This document shows, piece by piece, positions 49,459-60,569 of a stretch of 64,000 nt of DNA. The position numbers were made by a program, and so were the translations under genes. How positions within the stretch are numbered: the first letter of the stretch is position 1; each line of letters starts with the position of its first letter. This DNA comes from Onthophagus taurus (taxonomy: Eukaryota; Arthropoda; Insecta; Coleoptera; Scarabaeidae), in the NCBI RefSeq assembly GCF_036711975.1, contig NC_091971.1, positions 27,783,501 through 27,847,500 of the forward strand, written 5' to 3'. The notes beneath the pieces were generated by a model that did no database searches, was not told where the DNA came from, and was given only the letters and a program-made list of their open reading frames with translations.

Positions 49459-50834
49459 AGAACTTCACCGTCCCGCTAGACGTTAATTTCCTAGACGAAG
49501 AACTATACTGAAGGGGATCGATGATTTATGGCAAGCTGATCTTATTGAAATGATTGAATTTGGTAAAATCAATGTTGGACATAAATACATCTTAGTGGTT
49601 ATCGATTGTTTTTCAAAGTATCTCTGGATGCGTCCGTTAAAAAATAAGTCTTCAACGGATGTAATACAGCGTTACGTTCAATTCTCTCTGAAGGTCGTGT
49701 ACCTAAAAATTTACAAACAGATCAGGGAAAGGAATTTTACAATACACACTTCAAAAGTTTGATGATGGAATTTAAAATTAATCATTATTCAACGTATAGC
49801 GTAATGAAGGCTGCAATAGCTGAACGGGTAATTAGAACCATAAAACAAAAGTTGTATAAAATGTTTAGTCTTTACGGAAATCATAAATGGTTACACTTAT
49901 TGGATGCTATTACAACTCAATATAACAATTCAAAGCATTCAACCACGAAAATGAAACCATCTCAAATAAATTCGAAATCTGTAGAAAATAAACTTCTCAA
50001 TACGGTGTACAATCGTATTAACACTTTGCCGTCCGCACGTTTCGCAAAAATTTATTCGCTCGGCGCCGGCAGAATATTCAGATTACTTATCCGTGCAAAA
50101 AGTCAAGTCCCCTCACTTTAGAGATCGATATCTTCGCAACCGATCGATGAAAAAAATTGCGACAAAGTTTGTTGTAATCACTGAACATTCCTACGTAACC
50201 TATATTAATTTGAAAATTTTCGGATCCGCGGTTTTCTTTTTATCGCGAGTTAAATGAAAAAAGTACCCGATTTTTGAGTGTGCTGGCAACTTTGTCAACT
50301 TTGCGATTTTTTTTCTCGAAAACTATTTGACGAAAAAATTTGAAATTTGAACTGGTGGTAAACCGATGTGTTCTTAATGTGGTGCATATCTTATTTTTTC
50401 GATATTCCATATAGTTTCGCGGAAAATCGCGGTTTAGTAGGATGCGGTTATTTCGGAAACGACCTGGCGGATTTCAACGCGGTTTTTACCAAAATATGTT
50501 AAATCATGTCGGTTGTCGAATTCCGTTATCAGTTTTTCAAAATTAGGGCTCCCTAATTTTTTAAGGGCGATTTAATGGAATTACAAATTAAAGAGAAACA
50601 GAAATATGCCATGGGGGTTCCGGCCAATCGGAACAGAGTTGAAGAGATATTGCTGGCGTGCGCTTCGGACGGGCCGTGGAGAATCATATTTAAAATTTTA
50701 GATAAAATTATTTTATTTCAAATTCAATAAGTATGTTTCATTTTTGTATATAAGACATGAATAATGCATATAAATTTAAACAAAATAGCGTGGCACTATT
50801 TTCTTCAAAATTTTTTATTTTGTTTTTCAACATA

Positions 50835-51110
50835 TATCAAGAATATTAATAATTATTATTATTATTTTATTTTTATTATGTTATATTAATCTTATTGCTA
50901 GTTCTCCTGATTTTCAATCCTGTCTAGCTATTTTCACGAAATTTCGAATAAATGTAAATAAATGTAAAATTTGTATGTTTTATATAATAATAATAATAAT
51001 GTACATTTATTGATACCACAAAATAAATACAACAAAACAATAGTAAGAATAACAATAAACAATAAACTAATACGTAAACCACACAACAAATAAATACGTA
51101 TTTTGGCATA
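50835..51110. other. AT-rich insert inside piggyBac element, LINE-tail-like
   Basis: Contains (TAATAA)n beside ATGTACATTTATTGATACCA, similar to LINE 3' tails. It has no inverted counterpart in the right arm. No coding sequence. Confidence 0.35.
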
Positions 51111-51189
51111 TATGTTTCTTGATTTATATTTTCTTTAGTACCTACTTAGTATTTCTCTTTTTGATGATATGAAGCAAAACGATCCCCGA

Positions 51190-51415
51190 GATGTAACGCA
51201 ACTCCACAAGACTTGCACATTAAATTCGTTGTCCTTCTTTTTTTGTTTTTGGAACAAACACGGCATCTTCTTCGTTTACGAAGTTTAATTTTTCTGGAAA
51301 TCCTCTATGTTGTCGCATCGTTCCACAGACTCGAATTTTCTTTATAAGTAAATTCTCCGCAAGTTCTACACAATTGTAGTAATTGTCCATGTATAAGTGA
51401 TATATTATGTAAAAA
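51190..51415 (-). pseudogene. piggyBac transposase fragment
   Basis: The leftward frame carries MDNYYNCVELAENLLIKKIR and VCGTMRQHRGFPEKL, the signature 'DN(Y/F)Y.S..L...L' region of piggyBac transposases. Later residues toward 51190 (KSCGVALHLGDRF) belong to the region before the Cys-rich finger. Only about 75 codons remain. Confidence 0.75.
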
Positions 51416-52612
51416 CAAAATAAAAAATTTTGAAGAAAATAGTGCCAAGCTATTTTGTTTAAATTTATATGCATTATTCATGTCTTGTATACAAAAATGA
51501 AACATACTTATTGAATTTGAAATAAAATAATTTTATCTAAAATTTTAAATATTATTCGCCACGACCCGTCCGAAGCGCACGCCAGCAACATCTCTTCAAC
51601 TCTGTTCCGATTGGCCGGAACCTCACCCCTCCCCGCATGGCTTACTTCTGTTTCTCTTTAATTTGTAATTCCATTAAATCATCCTTAACAAAATAGGGGG
51701 CCCTGATTTTGAAAAACTGATAACGGAATTCGACAACCGACATGATTTGACATATTTTGGTAAAAACGGCGTTGAAATCCGCCAGGTCGTTTCCGAAATA
51801 ACCGCATCCTACTAAACCGCGATTTTCCGCGAAACTATATGGAATATTGAAAAAATAAAATATGCCCCACATTAAGAACACATCGGTTTACCACCAGTTC
51901 AAAATTGAAATTTTTTCGTCAAATAGTTTTCGAGAAAAAAAATCGCAAAGTTGACAAAGTTGCCGGCACACTCAAAAATCGGGTACTTTTTTCATTTAAC
52001 TCGCGATAAAAAGAAAACCGCGGATCCGAACATTTTCAAATTAACATATGTTACGTAGAAATGTTCAGTGATTACAACAAACTTTGTCGCAATTTTTTTC
52101 ATCGATCGGTTGCGAAGATATCGATCTCTAAAGTGAGGGGCCTTGACTTTTTGCACGGATAGTAGATCCATACGTAAGCGGGCGACACCAATGTGGTGCC
52201 GCCGGCCGTTGAGTGATATTTCTCGCGCGACACCACTGTGGTGTCGCCGGACGGCATAGTGTTAAAATTGCCGGTAAGGGAAACTTTAATGTTGGAGATG
52301 TAGTTCGCATTAGCAAGCATAAGCATGTCTTCGATAAGGGATATTTACCCAACTGGACCACTGAGTTATTTAAAATAGTTAAAACACAAATTACTAATCC
52401 AATTTCTTATTTATTAGAAGATATAAATGGACAAACTATTAAAGGAGCTTTTTATGAATTCGAACTAAAAAACGAAAAGATCCAAACAACCTGATGTGTA
52501 TCTTGTTGAAAAAGTGTTAAAGAGAAGAAAGAGTCAAGTGTTCGTTAAGTGGTTAGGATTCGATTCATCCCATAACAGTTGGATACCGAAAGACAATATC
52601 GTTTAGGTTTAA

Positions 52613-55007
52613 GGGGAGGTTCCCGTCCAAATCGAAGAAAAAATCGAAAATTTTTTTTTGCTTAGTTGTCATCTTTATGTTGTTGAGAATACGTGGGAGT
52701 AAGGATATTTTGACATATGATGTAGTTCTCGAGATAGACGGGGTCTCATTTTGCTAGTGCGAAATAAATTCGCTGCTTGCGTTCGGTACAAAGTGTCAAT
52801 CTAAGTAGTGCGTATTTTTTGAATAACAAAAGTTCAAACGTCAATGTGACACAAGTTGATTTCATAACAACATTCCTGATAGGCGAGTTTACTAGTTGTG
52901 TGCAACCGTTTCTTTTAAAACGTAGTATTACTCGTGCGACGACGTGCCGGAAAATGCCGAACACGCGAAAATGTTTACCGGGAAGAGCGCATCCTGCTCG
53001 GCCGCGGAAAAAGAAAGTCAGTTATGATCCAGAGGAAATGGAAAATGACAAAGAATTTGTCAGCACATCCGCTAAGAAATTGAAGAACGCGAGTTACGAT
53101 GATATCGAAATCGATGTTGGCCATACTAACGTTATTATCGACTTTTTAACAGTGTTTAACTTTTTATCGCAATGCTTAAAATGTAAAGAATGTGACGGGG
53201 ATGTAATATTTACCCAAACGTGCAAACGTGGACTCGGCTTCAATTTACTTTTGACGTGCTCATGCAAAAATAAACGCCGCGTTCCCTCGAGTCCGTCAGT
53301 GAATACTTCGTACGAAATAAATCGCCGACTGATGTTTGTTATGCGCCTTTTGGGACTTGGGATGCATTCGATAAACACGTTTTGTTCGCTTATGGAATTA
53401 TCTACCGGTTTTGGCAAAAGTGCATATTACACTTTCATAGAGAATCTACTGGGGGCATCAAAGAGCACGTTTGAAATGGTTCAACGAAAAGCAGTTGATG
53501 AAGAAAAGGAGTTGAACGTCAAGGCACGAAATGTAAAAACACATCTGAGTGTTTCTGGAGACGGTTCATGGAAGAAACGTGGGTTTTCTTCACTATTCGG
53601 GGTTACAACTTTGATCGGCAAATACACTCATAAAATTATAGATTTTGTGGTAAAATCTTCATTTTGCCAAAGTTGCAGCAACTGGGCCTCAAAAAAAGGA
53701 ACTGTGGAGTACGATACGTGGCTCGAAAGTCATGAAGAAAATTGCTGCATAAATCACACTGGAAGTGCTGGCAAGATGGAGGTAGATTCGATGAAAGAAA
53801 TGTTTTGTCGTTCAAATGAACTCGGCGTGAAATACGAGACATACATTGGTGATGGAGACACCAAAACATTCAAAGCTCTCCTACAATGCGATCCGTACGA
53901 TGACCTTACAGTGAAAAAAAAAGAGTGTATAGGGCATGTTCAAAAGCGCATGGGTTCTCGGCTGCGCGAAGTTAAAAAAAGAAGTAAAGGAATCGGAGGC
54001 AAAGGTTCTGGGAAGTTAACAGATAAACTAATCAAAAATTTAACTTTGTATTACGGTCTTGCCATCCGAAGACACCCCGATTCAGCCGAGGAAATGAAAA
54101 AGGCTGTATGGGCAACTTTCCATCATAAATGCTCCACAGACGACGAACCGAAGCACGAGAACTGCCCGCGAGGAGGAAACAGCTGGTGTAAGTGGCGTGT
54201 CGCCGAAGCTACGGGACTCAACGATTTCCACCATGAACCTGCCCTTCAAGAATCTGTCCAAAAAGCCATTCGACCGGTGTATGAGGCTCTTTCGAGTGAC
54301 GACTTATTACAAAGGTGCACCGGCGGAAACACACAAAATGATAATGAAAGTTTTAACGCCATCATTTGGAAACTTTCTCCTAAACACACTCATTGCGGTG
54401 TACAAACGATTCAAATATCAGCATATATAGCTGCTGGTATCTTCAATGAAGGCTGCTCATCAATTTTGAGAACGATGAATACACTGGGAATCGTTATTGG
54501 TAACTACAGCAGGAGCTTCGCCGAGAAAACGGACGACAAACGCATCACGGCAGGGGAGCAAAAATTGTCGGAACACGCAAAACGAGCAAGAACTGAAAAA
54601 ATGACCTTGGAGATTGAAAGTAACGCGCTCTTCGAAGAAGAAGAAGGAATTCTGTATGGTGCTGGAATAGCTGATTAGAGTAAGTTGTCAAAAACTAACT
54701 TTTTACTACATTTTTACAATTTTTTACTATATAAAACTTTAAATGCGTTTTTCTCGAAACAATGTTTTTCGACGCGCGGTACGCTCTAGAGCTTCGAGGA
54801 ATGCACCGATTGCAAAGTTTCACCTCTCAAATTAAAGCTAATTAAATTTGGGGGGCCCTGACTGAGCGTTTTTTTCAAAAAAATTATTGTAAATATATTT
54901 TTATTTAAGTTGAAGCCCAAAAAAAGCATGAGAAAATGAGTTTTTTGCGAACGGCCGCCATTTTGATTGAAAGGGCTTTTTTAAAAATCGGAAACCGATA
55001 GGGCCCC
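52613..55007 (+). mobile_element. Phantom/Mutator-like DNA transposon
   Basis: About 2.4 kb between the integrase stop and the polymerase leader. It starts GGGGAGGTTCCCG and ends with the complement of GGGGCCCTATCGG, so the termini share only GGGG and a loose pattern. No clean TSD is seen because about 290 bp of Polinton sequence present in copy 1 is missing at the junction. It encodes one long transposase. Confidence 0.7.
52954..54678 (+). CDS. Mutator-like (Phantom-type) transposase, uninterrupted
   Basis: 574 codons from the ATG at 52954 (MPNTRKCLPGRAHPARPRKK); the frame is open upstream to 52777 only with a TTG start. A basic N-terminus precedes a Cys cluster (CLKCKECDGDVIF...CKNKRR). 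The MULE catalytic core follows: VSGDGSWKKRGFSSLFGVTT (Asp), YIGDGDTKTFKALLQC (Asp) and, later, GGNTQNDNESFNAIIWKLSP carrying the Glu. The C-x2-C...H pieces (CQSC, CINH) resemble the family's zinc-binding insert. This matches the Mutator-like transposase domain that is widespread in insects. No stop or shift; possibly functional, although its TIRs look weak. Confidence 0.88.
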   Translation: MPNTRKCLPGRAHPARPRKKKVSYDPEEMENDKEFVSTSAKKLKNASYDDIEIDVGHTNVIIDFLTVFNFLSQCLKCKECDGDVIFTQTCKRGLGFNLLLTCSCKNKRRVPSSPSVNTSYEINRRLMFVMRLLGLGMHSINTFCSLMELSTGFGKSAYYTFIENLLGASKSTFEMVQRKAVDEEKELNVKARNVKTHLSVSGDGSWKKRGFSSLFGVTTLIGKYTHKIIDFVVKSSFCQSCSNWASKKGTVEYDTWLESHEENCCINHTGSAGKMEVDSMKEMFCRSNELGVKYETYIGDGDTKTFKALLQCDPYDDLTVKKKECIGHVQKRMGSRLREVKKRSKGIGGKGSGKLTDKLIKNLTLYYGLAIRRHPDSAEEMKKAVWATFHHKCSTDDEPKHENCPRGGNSWCKWRVAEATGLNDFHHEPALQESVQKAIRPVYEALSSDDLLQRCTGGNTQNDNESFNAIIWKLSPKHTHCGVQTIQISAYIAAGIFNEGCSSILRTMNTLGIVIGNYSRSFAEKTDDKRITAGEQKLSEHAKRARTEKMTLEIESNALFEEEEGILYGAGIAD

Positions 55008-55140
55008 ATTAATACCTATTATTTCTAGAAACTTTTTACTTCACAGTCATCTGTGGTACTCGCAACATCAACAGTTTTAATAAGCGGTTGCTCTCGTTAA
55101 AGTTTATATTTGACACTCTCAATTTCAAATCTCTTTAAAG

Positions 55141-57941
55141 ATGTTCGCGTGCGATAAGTGTCAAAAGTCGTTCACTGCCAAAAGGAACCTCGATCGGCAC
55201 ACGCGACTTTCGCATACTAATAACGTTAAGAACGAGTGTTCTTTATGCGATAAATCTTTTTCGAGATTCGACAATTTTCAAAGACATAAAAGATTAGTGC
55301 ATGGTTTAGAAGTTGGTCCTCAGCGTCAAGCGCCACCTCCAGCAATGGCAAATTATTCGAACGCGAAACCCATCGATGTACCACCATCTACATCATCGGC
55401 GGTGAGGTCAATTTTGCAACCTTCTAAACGTCTTCCTCAGCCGCTATCGGGTGATAATGGTTTAGAAGTTGGTCCTCAGCGTCAAGCTCCACCTCCAGCA
55501 ATGGCAAATTGTTCGAAAGCGAAACCCACCATCGATGTACCACCATCTACATCATCTGCGTCGGCGGTAAGGTCAATTTTGCAACCTTCTAAACATCTTC
55601 CTCAACCGCTATCGGGTGATAATAGATCAAAGCTATGCGATTTGTGTGGAATTTCTTTCACAAATCATATGGCTTTGGAGTCACATCTCAGGATGAATCA
55701 TACGATAGAGGTTGAGAAAGGTGTTGAGAAGATTGCAACTTGTTACAAAGATCGAGTTGCGTCTTATAAAATATCCGGAGATCGTGATGATGATGATGAT
55801 ATCGCCACATATCTTGCGCGTTCCCGAAATACTGTCGGAAATATTATCACATCTTACATGAACCTGAACTGGCTCGGTGAAGGTGCAACTCGAGCTTTTA
55901 TCCATTTTTATTAAAACAACAATTAATGAAAATGGAGATGAGACCGTTACCGCGTCCGAAAAGAATTTTAATACCAAATTCGAAGTAATTACACAATTCG
56001 CCGATTTTAATGAAACTTATGATGAGATGGTGGCAAGTATTAACCATCAAGCTGAAGAGTTTCAGGAGAGGGGGTCCGGTTGGGCCTTCTTCTCTATTTC
56101 ATACCTTCTTCTAAACATCAACAAACTCCAACCTATACCCGGCTCGTCATACATCCCGCTTCCTGAATCAATCGCTACCAAGAAAGCGTGCATCAACATC
56201 AAAAACTACGATGACAACGCTTGTTTAATAGAAACTTAACATCATCGTACCCGCACTTTTCAACCGTATTAAATTTAAAAGATATAAACTTTCCCTTGCA
56301 TTTAAAAGACATTCCTAAAATTGAACAATTAAATAATTTAAGTATAAATTTATGAACTAGTTAAATCATCCAACGAATACGCGGTGGAAGGACCAATTTA
56401 TTTTACAAAAAATCGACGGGATACCCATATAAATTTACTTTATTTATATGAAAATGGACACGGACATTACGTTTTAATTGTAAATCTATCACGTTTGATT
56501 TCTAAACAAGTATACAACCACGGTCATTCTGTACACCTTTGCGATGGTTGTTTAACACGCTTTTCCACACAAAAGTTGTTAAACGATCATCAACTGCATG
56601 ATTGTAATCATATTAAAACCATTTTACCATCGAAAAATGTGCGCTCAAGGCCAAACTTTCTAGATTCGTATACGCCTGAAAATACTTTACAATTTAATAA
56701 TTATAAAAATACTCAAAACGTCCCCTTTGTTATATATGCGGATTTTGAATCGATTTTAAAGCCGGTAGAGTTTTGCGAACCTAGTACTTCAACATCTTTT
56801 ACCGAAGCGGTAGATATACACATGCCGTATAGCTTTGCTTATTATATCGTTTCAACATCCGATGTTAAATATTATAAATTCGAAACGTATACGGGCCTCG
56901 ATTGTGGTAAAGTTTTTGTTTCAAAATTAATCGAGGACGTTAAATTTATTTACAACGAATATTTAAAATGTATTAAACCAATGCTACCTCTAACCGCTGA
57001 GGAGGAATTGAAATTTAATTCGGCTTCGTTATGCCATATTTGTAAGTCACCGTTTGATGGTTTTAATCAGAATAAGGTTCACGACCATTGTCATATTACC
57101 GGCAGATTTAGAGGTGCCGCACATTCAACGTGTAACCTTAATTTCAAATTCCCTAATTTCATTCCGATATTTCTTCACAATTTTTGCGGTTATGATTCAC
57201 ACTTATTCGTAAAGGAATTAGCTGATATCGATTCGGAGGGTGGTATCGATGTTTTACCCAACAACAAGGAAAAATACATTAGCTTTAGTAAAAACGTTTT
57301 AGGTGATCGCGTTAAAAAACAGCACAAAGATGATTTTGAAAACGTCTACATGAAAATGTGCTTTGTAGATTAATTTAGGTTCATGGCATCCTCTCTCGAT
57401 TCGCTCGCCAGCAATCTTGTGGAGGATGACTTTATCCGTATAACGTATAACGTTAAAAAATTTTTCATACGTCACGAACAGTTAAAATTGTTAACAAGAA
57501 AGGGTATTTTTCCTTATCAGTATATTGATTCTATTGATAGATTGGGTGAAACATCATTACCCTCTAAAGATGCTTTTATGAATAAGCTTAGCTTCGATGG
57601 TATAAGTGAAGATGAATACAATCATGCGCAAACCGTTAGGCGTACATTCGGGTGTCAAAATTTACGCGAGTATTCTGATCTATATCTAAAGACCGTTGTA
57701 CTTTTACTTGCAGACATCTTTGAAAAGTTTCGAGAGGTTTGTTTTAGTACTTATGGGTTAGACCCTGCCCATTATTATACAGCGCCAGGTTTATCTTGGG
57801 ATGCTATGCTTAAGTTTACGCAGATCAAACTCGAACTTTTAACAGATATAGATCACGTACACTTCATTAAAAAGGGAATTCGCGGGGGCATCTCGTTTTG
57901 CGGTCATCGTCACGCTAAGGGAAATAATAAATATATGACCG
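55141..57941 (+). pseudogene. Polinton DNA polymerase B, copy 2, disrupted and truncated
   Basis: Starts at ATG 55141 with the same zinc fingers and duplicated linker as copy 1. Lesions in order are: a one-base insertion near 55870, a roughly 50-bp deletion near 56227, a small deletion near 56349, a nonsense TAA at 57371-57373, and a 9-bp insertion near 57440. Homology stops at NNKYM (57937), where the right TIR begins. Motifs A, B and C are therefore missing. The exonuclease and endonuclease VII-like region is otherwise clear. Confidence 0.9.
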
Positions 57942-58891
57942 TGAGTTTAAACAAATGAAAAAATTTATTCGAAGTTTAGTTGGATTTATCCGTCAAACGT
58001 AAACCGCGCGCAATGTCTCGTAGTCGTCTCTGTGTTTTTTTTTCAGTCTTTGTGAGTTTAAACCAAAGATATAAATTTATTCGAAGTTGAGTTGGATTTA
58101 CCCCTTTTACCCTATTTATTGTTCATGGAAAACGTCTTACGAGCTGCGCATGGTCGTCACCTTCCGTTGTGGTGGAGTTAGAAGCGGGCTTGCTTCTCAA
58201 CGTTTCTTTTTTACCTACCGATCAAGAAATTTTTTGGAGTTACAAGATCAATGTATCGTGTATAATAATAAAGGATGGTGGTAAACCCAAGTCCGCTCAT
58301 ATAATTGAATTTGTAAAAAAAGTATCATAACATTAAGGTTTTTATTATTTTTTTGTAACTATTTATTATGTAATGTTTATTAATACTTTTATTGGGTTGA
58401 TTGGGGGGGGAAATTAAATTGTGTTATTATTATTTTCCGGAATATTCCCAAGTTCCTGCACACGCGCATTCAAGAGTTGTGAGGCGCGCCTTTATGCGTT
58501 CAACGCGCCATCTTTCAGAAACGCCGATTCTAGACAGGAAGTTGTTGCTCCTCCGCTCCTCCGTGACGTCATCCGCCCAATGTAAAAGGATAGGGGGGAG
58601 GGGTGTCAACCAAAGGCTTGGGGGAAAAATAGGTTGGTAGCTAGATCTGGTGACTTTTTAAAAAAGTAGCAGTCTACCTGGTTGGTAGTGGTTTAGTTCC
58701 ACTACCAGCCACTAGGTGGCGCGTTACTTTTTTTAAAAGTCACCAGATCTGGTTACTTTTCCAATACCAACCTTTTTTTTTCTCATCCGCCTTAGGTTGG
58801 TACCCTTCCCTATCCTTTTACATTGGGTTGATGACGTCACGGAGGAGAGGAGGAGCAACTTCCTATCTAGAATCGGCGTTTCTATACTACT
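57942..58891 (-). repeat. Polinton copy 2 right TIR, joined to polymerase
   Basis: Begins GTGAGTTTAAACAAATGAAA, the exact complement of part of 37640-37795 in the left TIR. It ends with the terminal palindrome (58519-58891). The junction with the polymerase is abrupt, with no spacer and no small downstream ORF. Confidence 0.87.
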
Positions 58892-58897
58892 ACCGTG

Positions 58898-59275
58898 CAA
58901 AAAACCAAGAAAACCATTGATTATCTTTTACGATACCAAATAGGCAATCAGCAGAGACATGGTAAAGCAAATGATTTACGAACAGAACCTCTATGATAAA
59001 ATCAGCGAGGAAGAATTGAAAAGTGATTTCTACTTTAAATTCAAAACCGGCCCAACAGGAAAGGATACAGTCCACCTCGTAGCGGAAATATCTGGCAAAA
59101 TTAGACAATTAATATTGTCCCAATACAAAACGTACGTGGACTATGACTCCGTGACAGCAAAAGACTTCATAGTTGTGTCCAAATGCATGAAGTGCGGAGA
59201 CCTGGGGTATGTCGCAAAGTTCTGTAAGAGAGATAGAGATAAACCCCAACCAGAAAGGGTTCCAGTCAGTTGATG
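58898..59275 (+). pseudogene. Non-LTR retrotransposon ORF1 (Gag-like), 3' part
   Basis: Continues the ORF1 interrupted at 30958. A stop near 58940 is followed by an open frame from 58959 (MVKQMIYEQNLYDKISEEEL) with FYFKFKTGPTGKDTVHLVAE. A CCHC knuckle (CMKCGDLGYVAKFC) ends near 59230. This is the Gag-like ORF1 type found in R1/Jockey-group elements. Only the first of the usual two or three knuckles remains. Confidence 0.7.
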
Positions 59276-59289
59276 TCTGTTAGCCAACA

Positions 59290-60560
59290 ATTTCATCCTA
59301 AACACGATAATCCGCTCCTGTCGACAAAAATCCGCATCCTACCATGTTATCACCCTGGACTTGCGAAAAGCAGTTGATACCATAAACCAAACGTGGTCCG
59401 AGAGCTTCGGCGCTTCGGAATAGATCCGCGTTTCGTGCGCTACGTTCAGGGAAATTTTAAGGCCGCTAGTACGGTTATCGAGGTAGGGAAAGACAGGACG
59501 GAAAGCATTTTTATCAAGAGGGGAGTAAAGCAGGGCCGAAGATTTTCCGTCTTTTATTTAGCTTTGTATTGGATAAATTGATGGACCAATTGCCGGCGGA
59601 CGCGGGGTTGAGTATCGGCGATCAGAAGGTGCTGCATGGCATACGCTGATGATCTCGTGCTCCTTGCTCCGACGACGTCGGCTATGCACGAATTACTGCG
59701 CAAGTGCATGTCGTTCTTCGATAAACGAGGGCTGCAAATAAACTCGAACAAATGCACGTCCCTCTCGATGAACGTGGTCCCACACAAACAGAAACTGTAC
59801 CCGGTAGCCAGATCTCTATATTACGTGACGGGCGTAGGGGTAAAACAAATTTCTCGTAGTGATTGCTTTAAGTACCTCGGCGTCCACTATTCCTATGACA
59901 GCAGTAATGTTATTAAGATCAACAAGATTATTGAAAGCCTGAGTAGAGTGGAATCAGCGCCTTTAAAACCGCACCAAAAACTCAATATTTTGAGGTTCTA
60001 CTACCTTCCGAGAATCACGCACTCATTACAAAACCCTCGCGTGGAGGGTAAAACAATAAAGGCCGTTGGCAGAGCTGGACAAGCTCGCGTCGACCACCAA
60101 TGCGATAGTCTCTATTATACTTAAACAAGGCCCGGTAGTGTCTTTTAGACACAAAATGCTGCATCTGCTGTCAGGTATCACCCGACAAAGACCGATGTGG
60201 ACAGCCATTGGGGTCAGGAGTTGGATTCGTCCTACTCCGACAATGCGCTGCTCCAAGGATCGAGCACAGCTGCGAGTGGACACTGGGTGTATACTCCCCA
60301 TATGCACTGGTCGGCGAAGGAGGCAGTTCAATTACGGGGCAACTTGTTGACCACGTGCGGTATACCATCAAATTCACTGGAAGCCAGACGCCAGCCCCAT
60401 TATGGTCGCTCCACCTATAGTGTCCAAACTTGGTCTGATAGTCCGCGATGCCGACCATTTCGTAAGCTCGACCATTTTGGGAGGGCTGAAAACTTGGTGG
60501 CATTTTAACGGAGCAGTTTGGAGGAAACGACGATAGGATTCTCAGTCTGAATGCCAATGT
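59290..60560 (+). pseudogene. R2-like non-LTR reverse transcriptase remnant
   Basis: Pieces in several frames: VITLDLRKAVDTIN near 59345 and VRELRRFGIDPRFVRYVQGN. The segment FIKRGVKQGRRFSVF has the normal QGDPLSP block damaged. MAYADDLVLLAPTTSAMHEL at 59636 is the AYADD catalytic box. KYLGVHYSYDSSNVIKINKI and LNILRFYYLPRI follow, then a decayed C-terminal part to about 60560. The box spellings fit the R2 clade better than the CR1/Jockey type found at 39-42 kb. It may belong to a different element from the preceding ORF1. Confidence 0.75.
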
Positions 60561-60569
60561 CCGTATTAA

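Larger units (their letters stand above)
50022..52261 (-). mobile_element. piggyBac-like element with long inverted arms
   Basis: TTAA duplications at 50018-50021 and 52262-52265. Terminal repeats are CACTTTGCCGTCCG and CGGACGGCATAGTG. Inside, about 50090-50830 and 51413-52166 are inverted copies of each other (about 740 bp each). The right end also holds the palindrome GCGACACCACTGTGGTGTCGC and a related copy. A short remnant of transposase lies between the arms. Confidence 0.85.
49470..52606 (+). pseudogene. Polinton integrase with C-terminal chromodomain, broken and split by piggyBac
   Basis: The integrase core begins near 49500 with FPRRRTILKGIDDLWQADLI (first catalytic Asp in WQADL). 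It continues with VVIDCFSKYLWMRPLKNKSS and is shifted near 49700, where the second-Asp segment (LQTDQGKEF-like) is read in another frame. The region AAIAERVIRTIKQKLYKMF supplies Glu. A stop lies near 49481. The piggyBac element is inserted at TTAA 50018-50021, and coding resumes at 52266 (GKGNFNVGDVVRISKHKHVF, an SH3-like tail). After a one-base shift near 52485 the chromodomain KSQVFVKWLGFDSSHNSWIP ends at 52606. This enzyme would insert the element into host DNA; the chromodomain may guide targeting. Confidence 0.88.
30959..58891 (+). mobile_element. Polinton/Maverick element, copy 2, with seven nested insertions
   Basis: 27,933 bp bounded by AGTAGTATAGAAACGCCGAT at both ends (inverted) and by ACCGTG duplications (30953-30958, 58892-58897). 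Nested inside are a MITE (31322-31676), a Ty3/gypsy element (31837-37346), a MITE (38082-38992), a LINE (39056-42075), a roughly 215-bp insertion (42365-42577), a piggyBac element (50022-52261) and a Mutator-like element (52613-55007). Same gene order and orientation as copy 1, with very similar sequence. Most genes carry stops or shifts. Unlike copy 1 it retains an integrase, though broken. The right side of the polymerase is replaced directly by TIR. Confidence 0.92.

Noticed and set aside
52613..55007. Terminal inverted repeats and a TSD for the Mutator-like element.
   Set aside because: Only GGGG and a loose pattern match, and flanking Polinton sequence is deleted, so I do not claim defined TIRs or TSDs.
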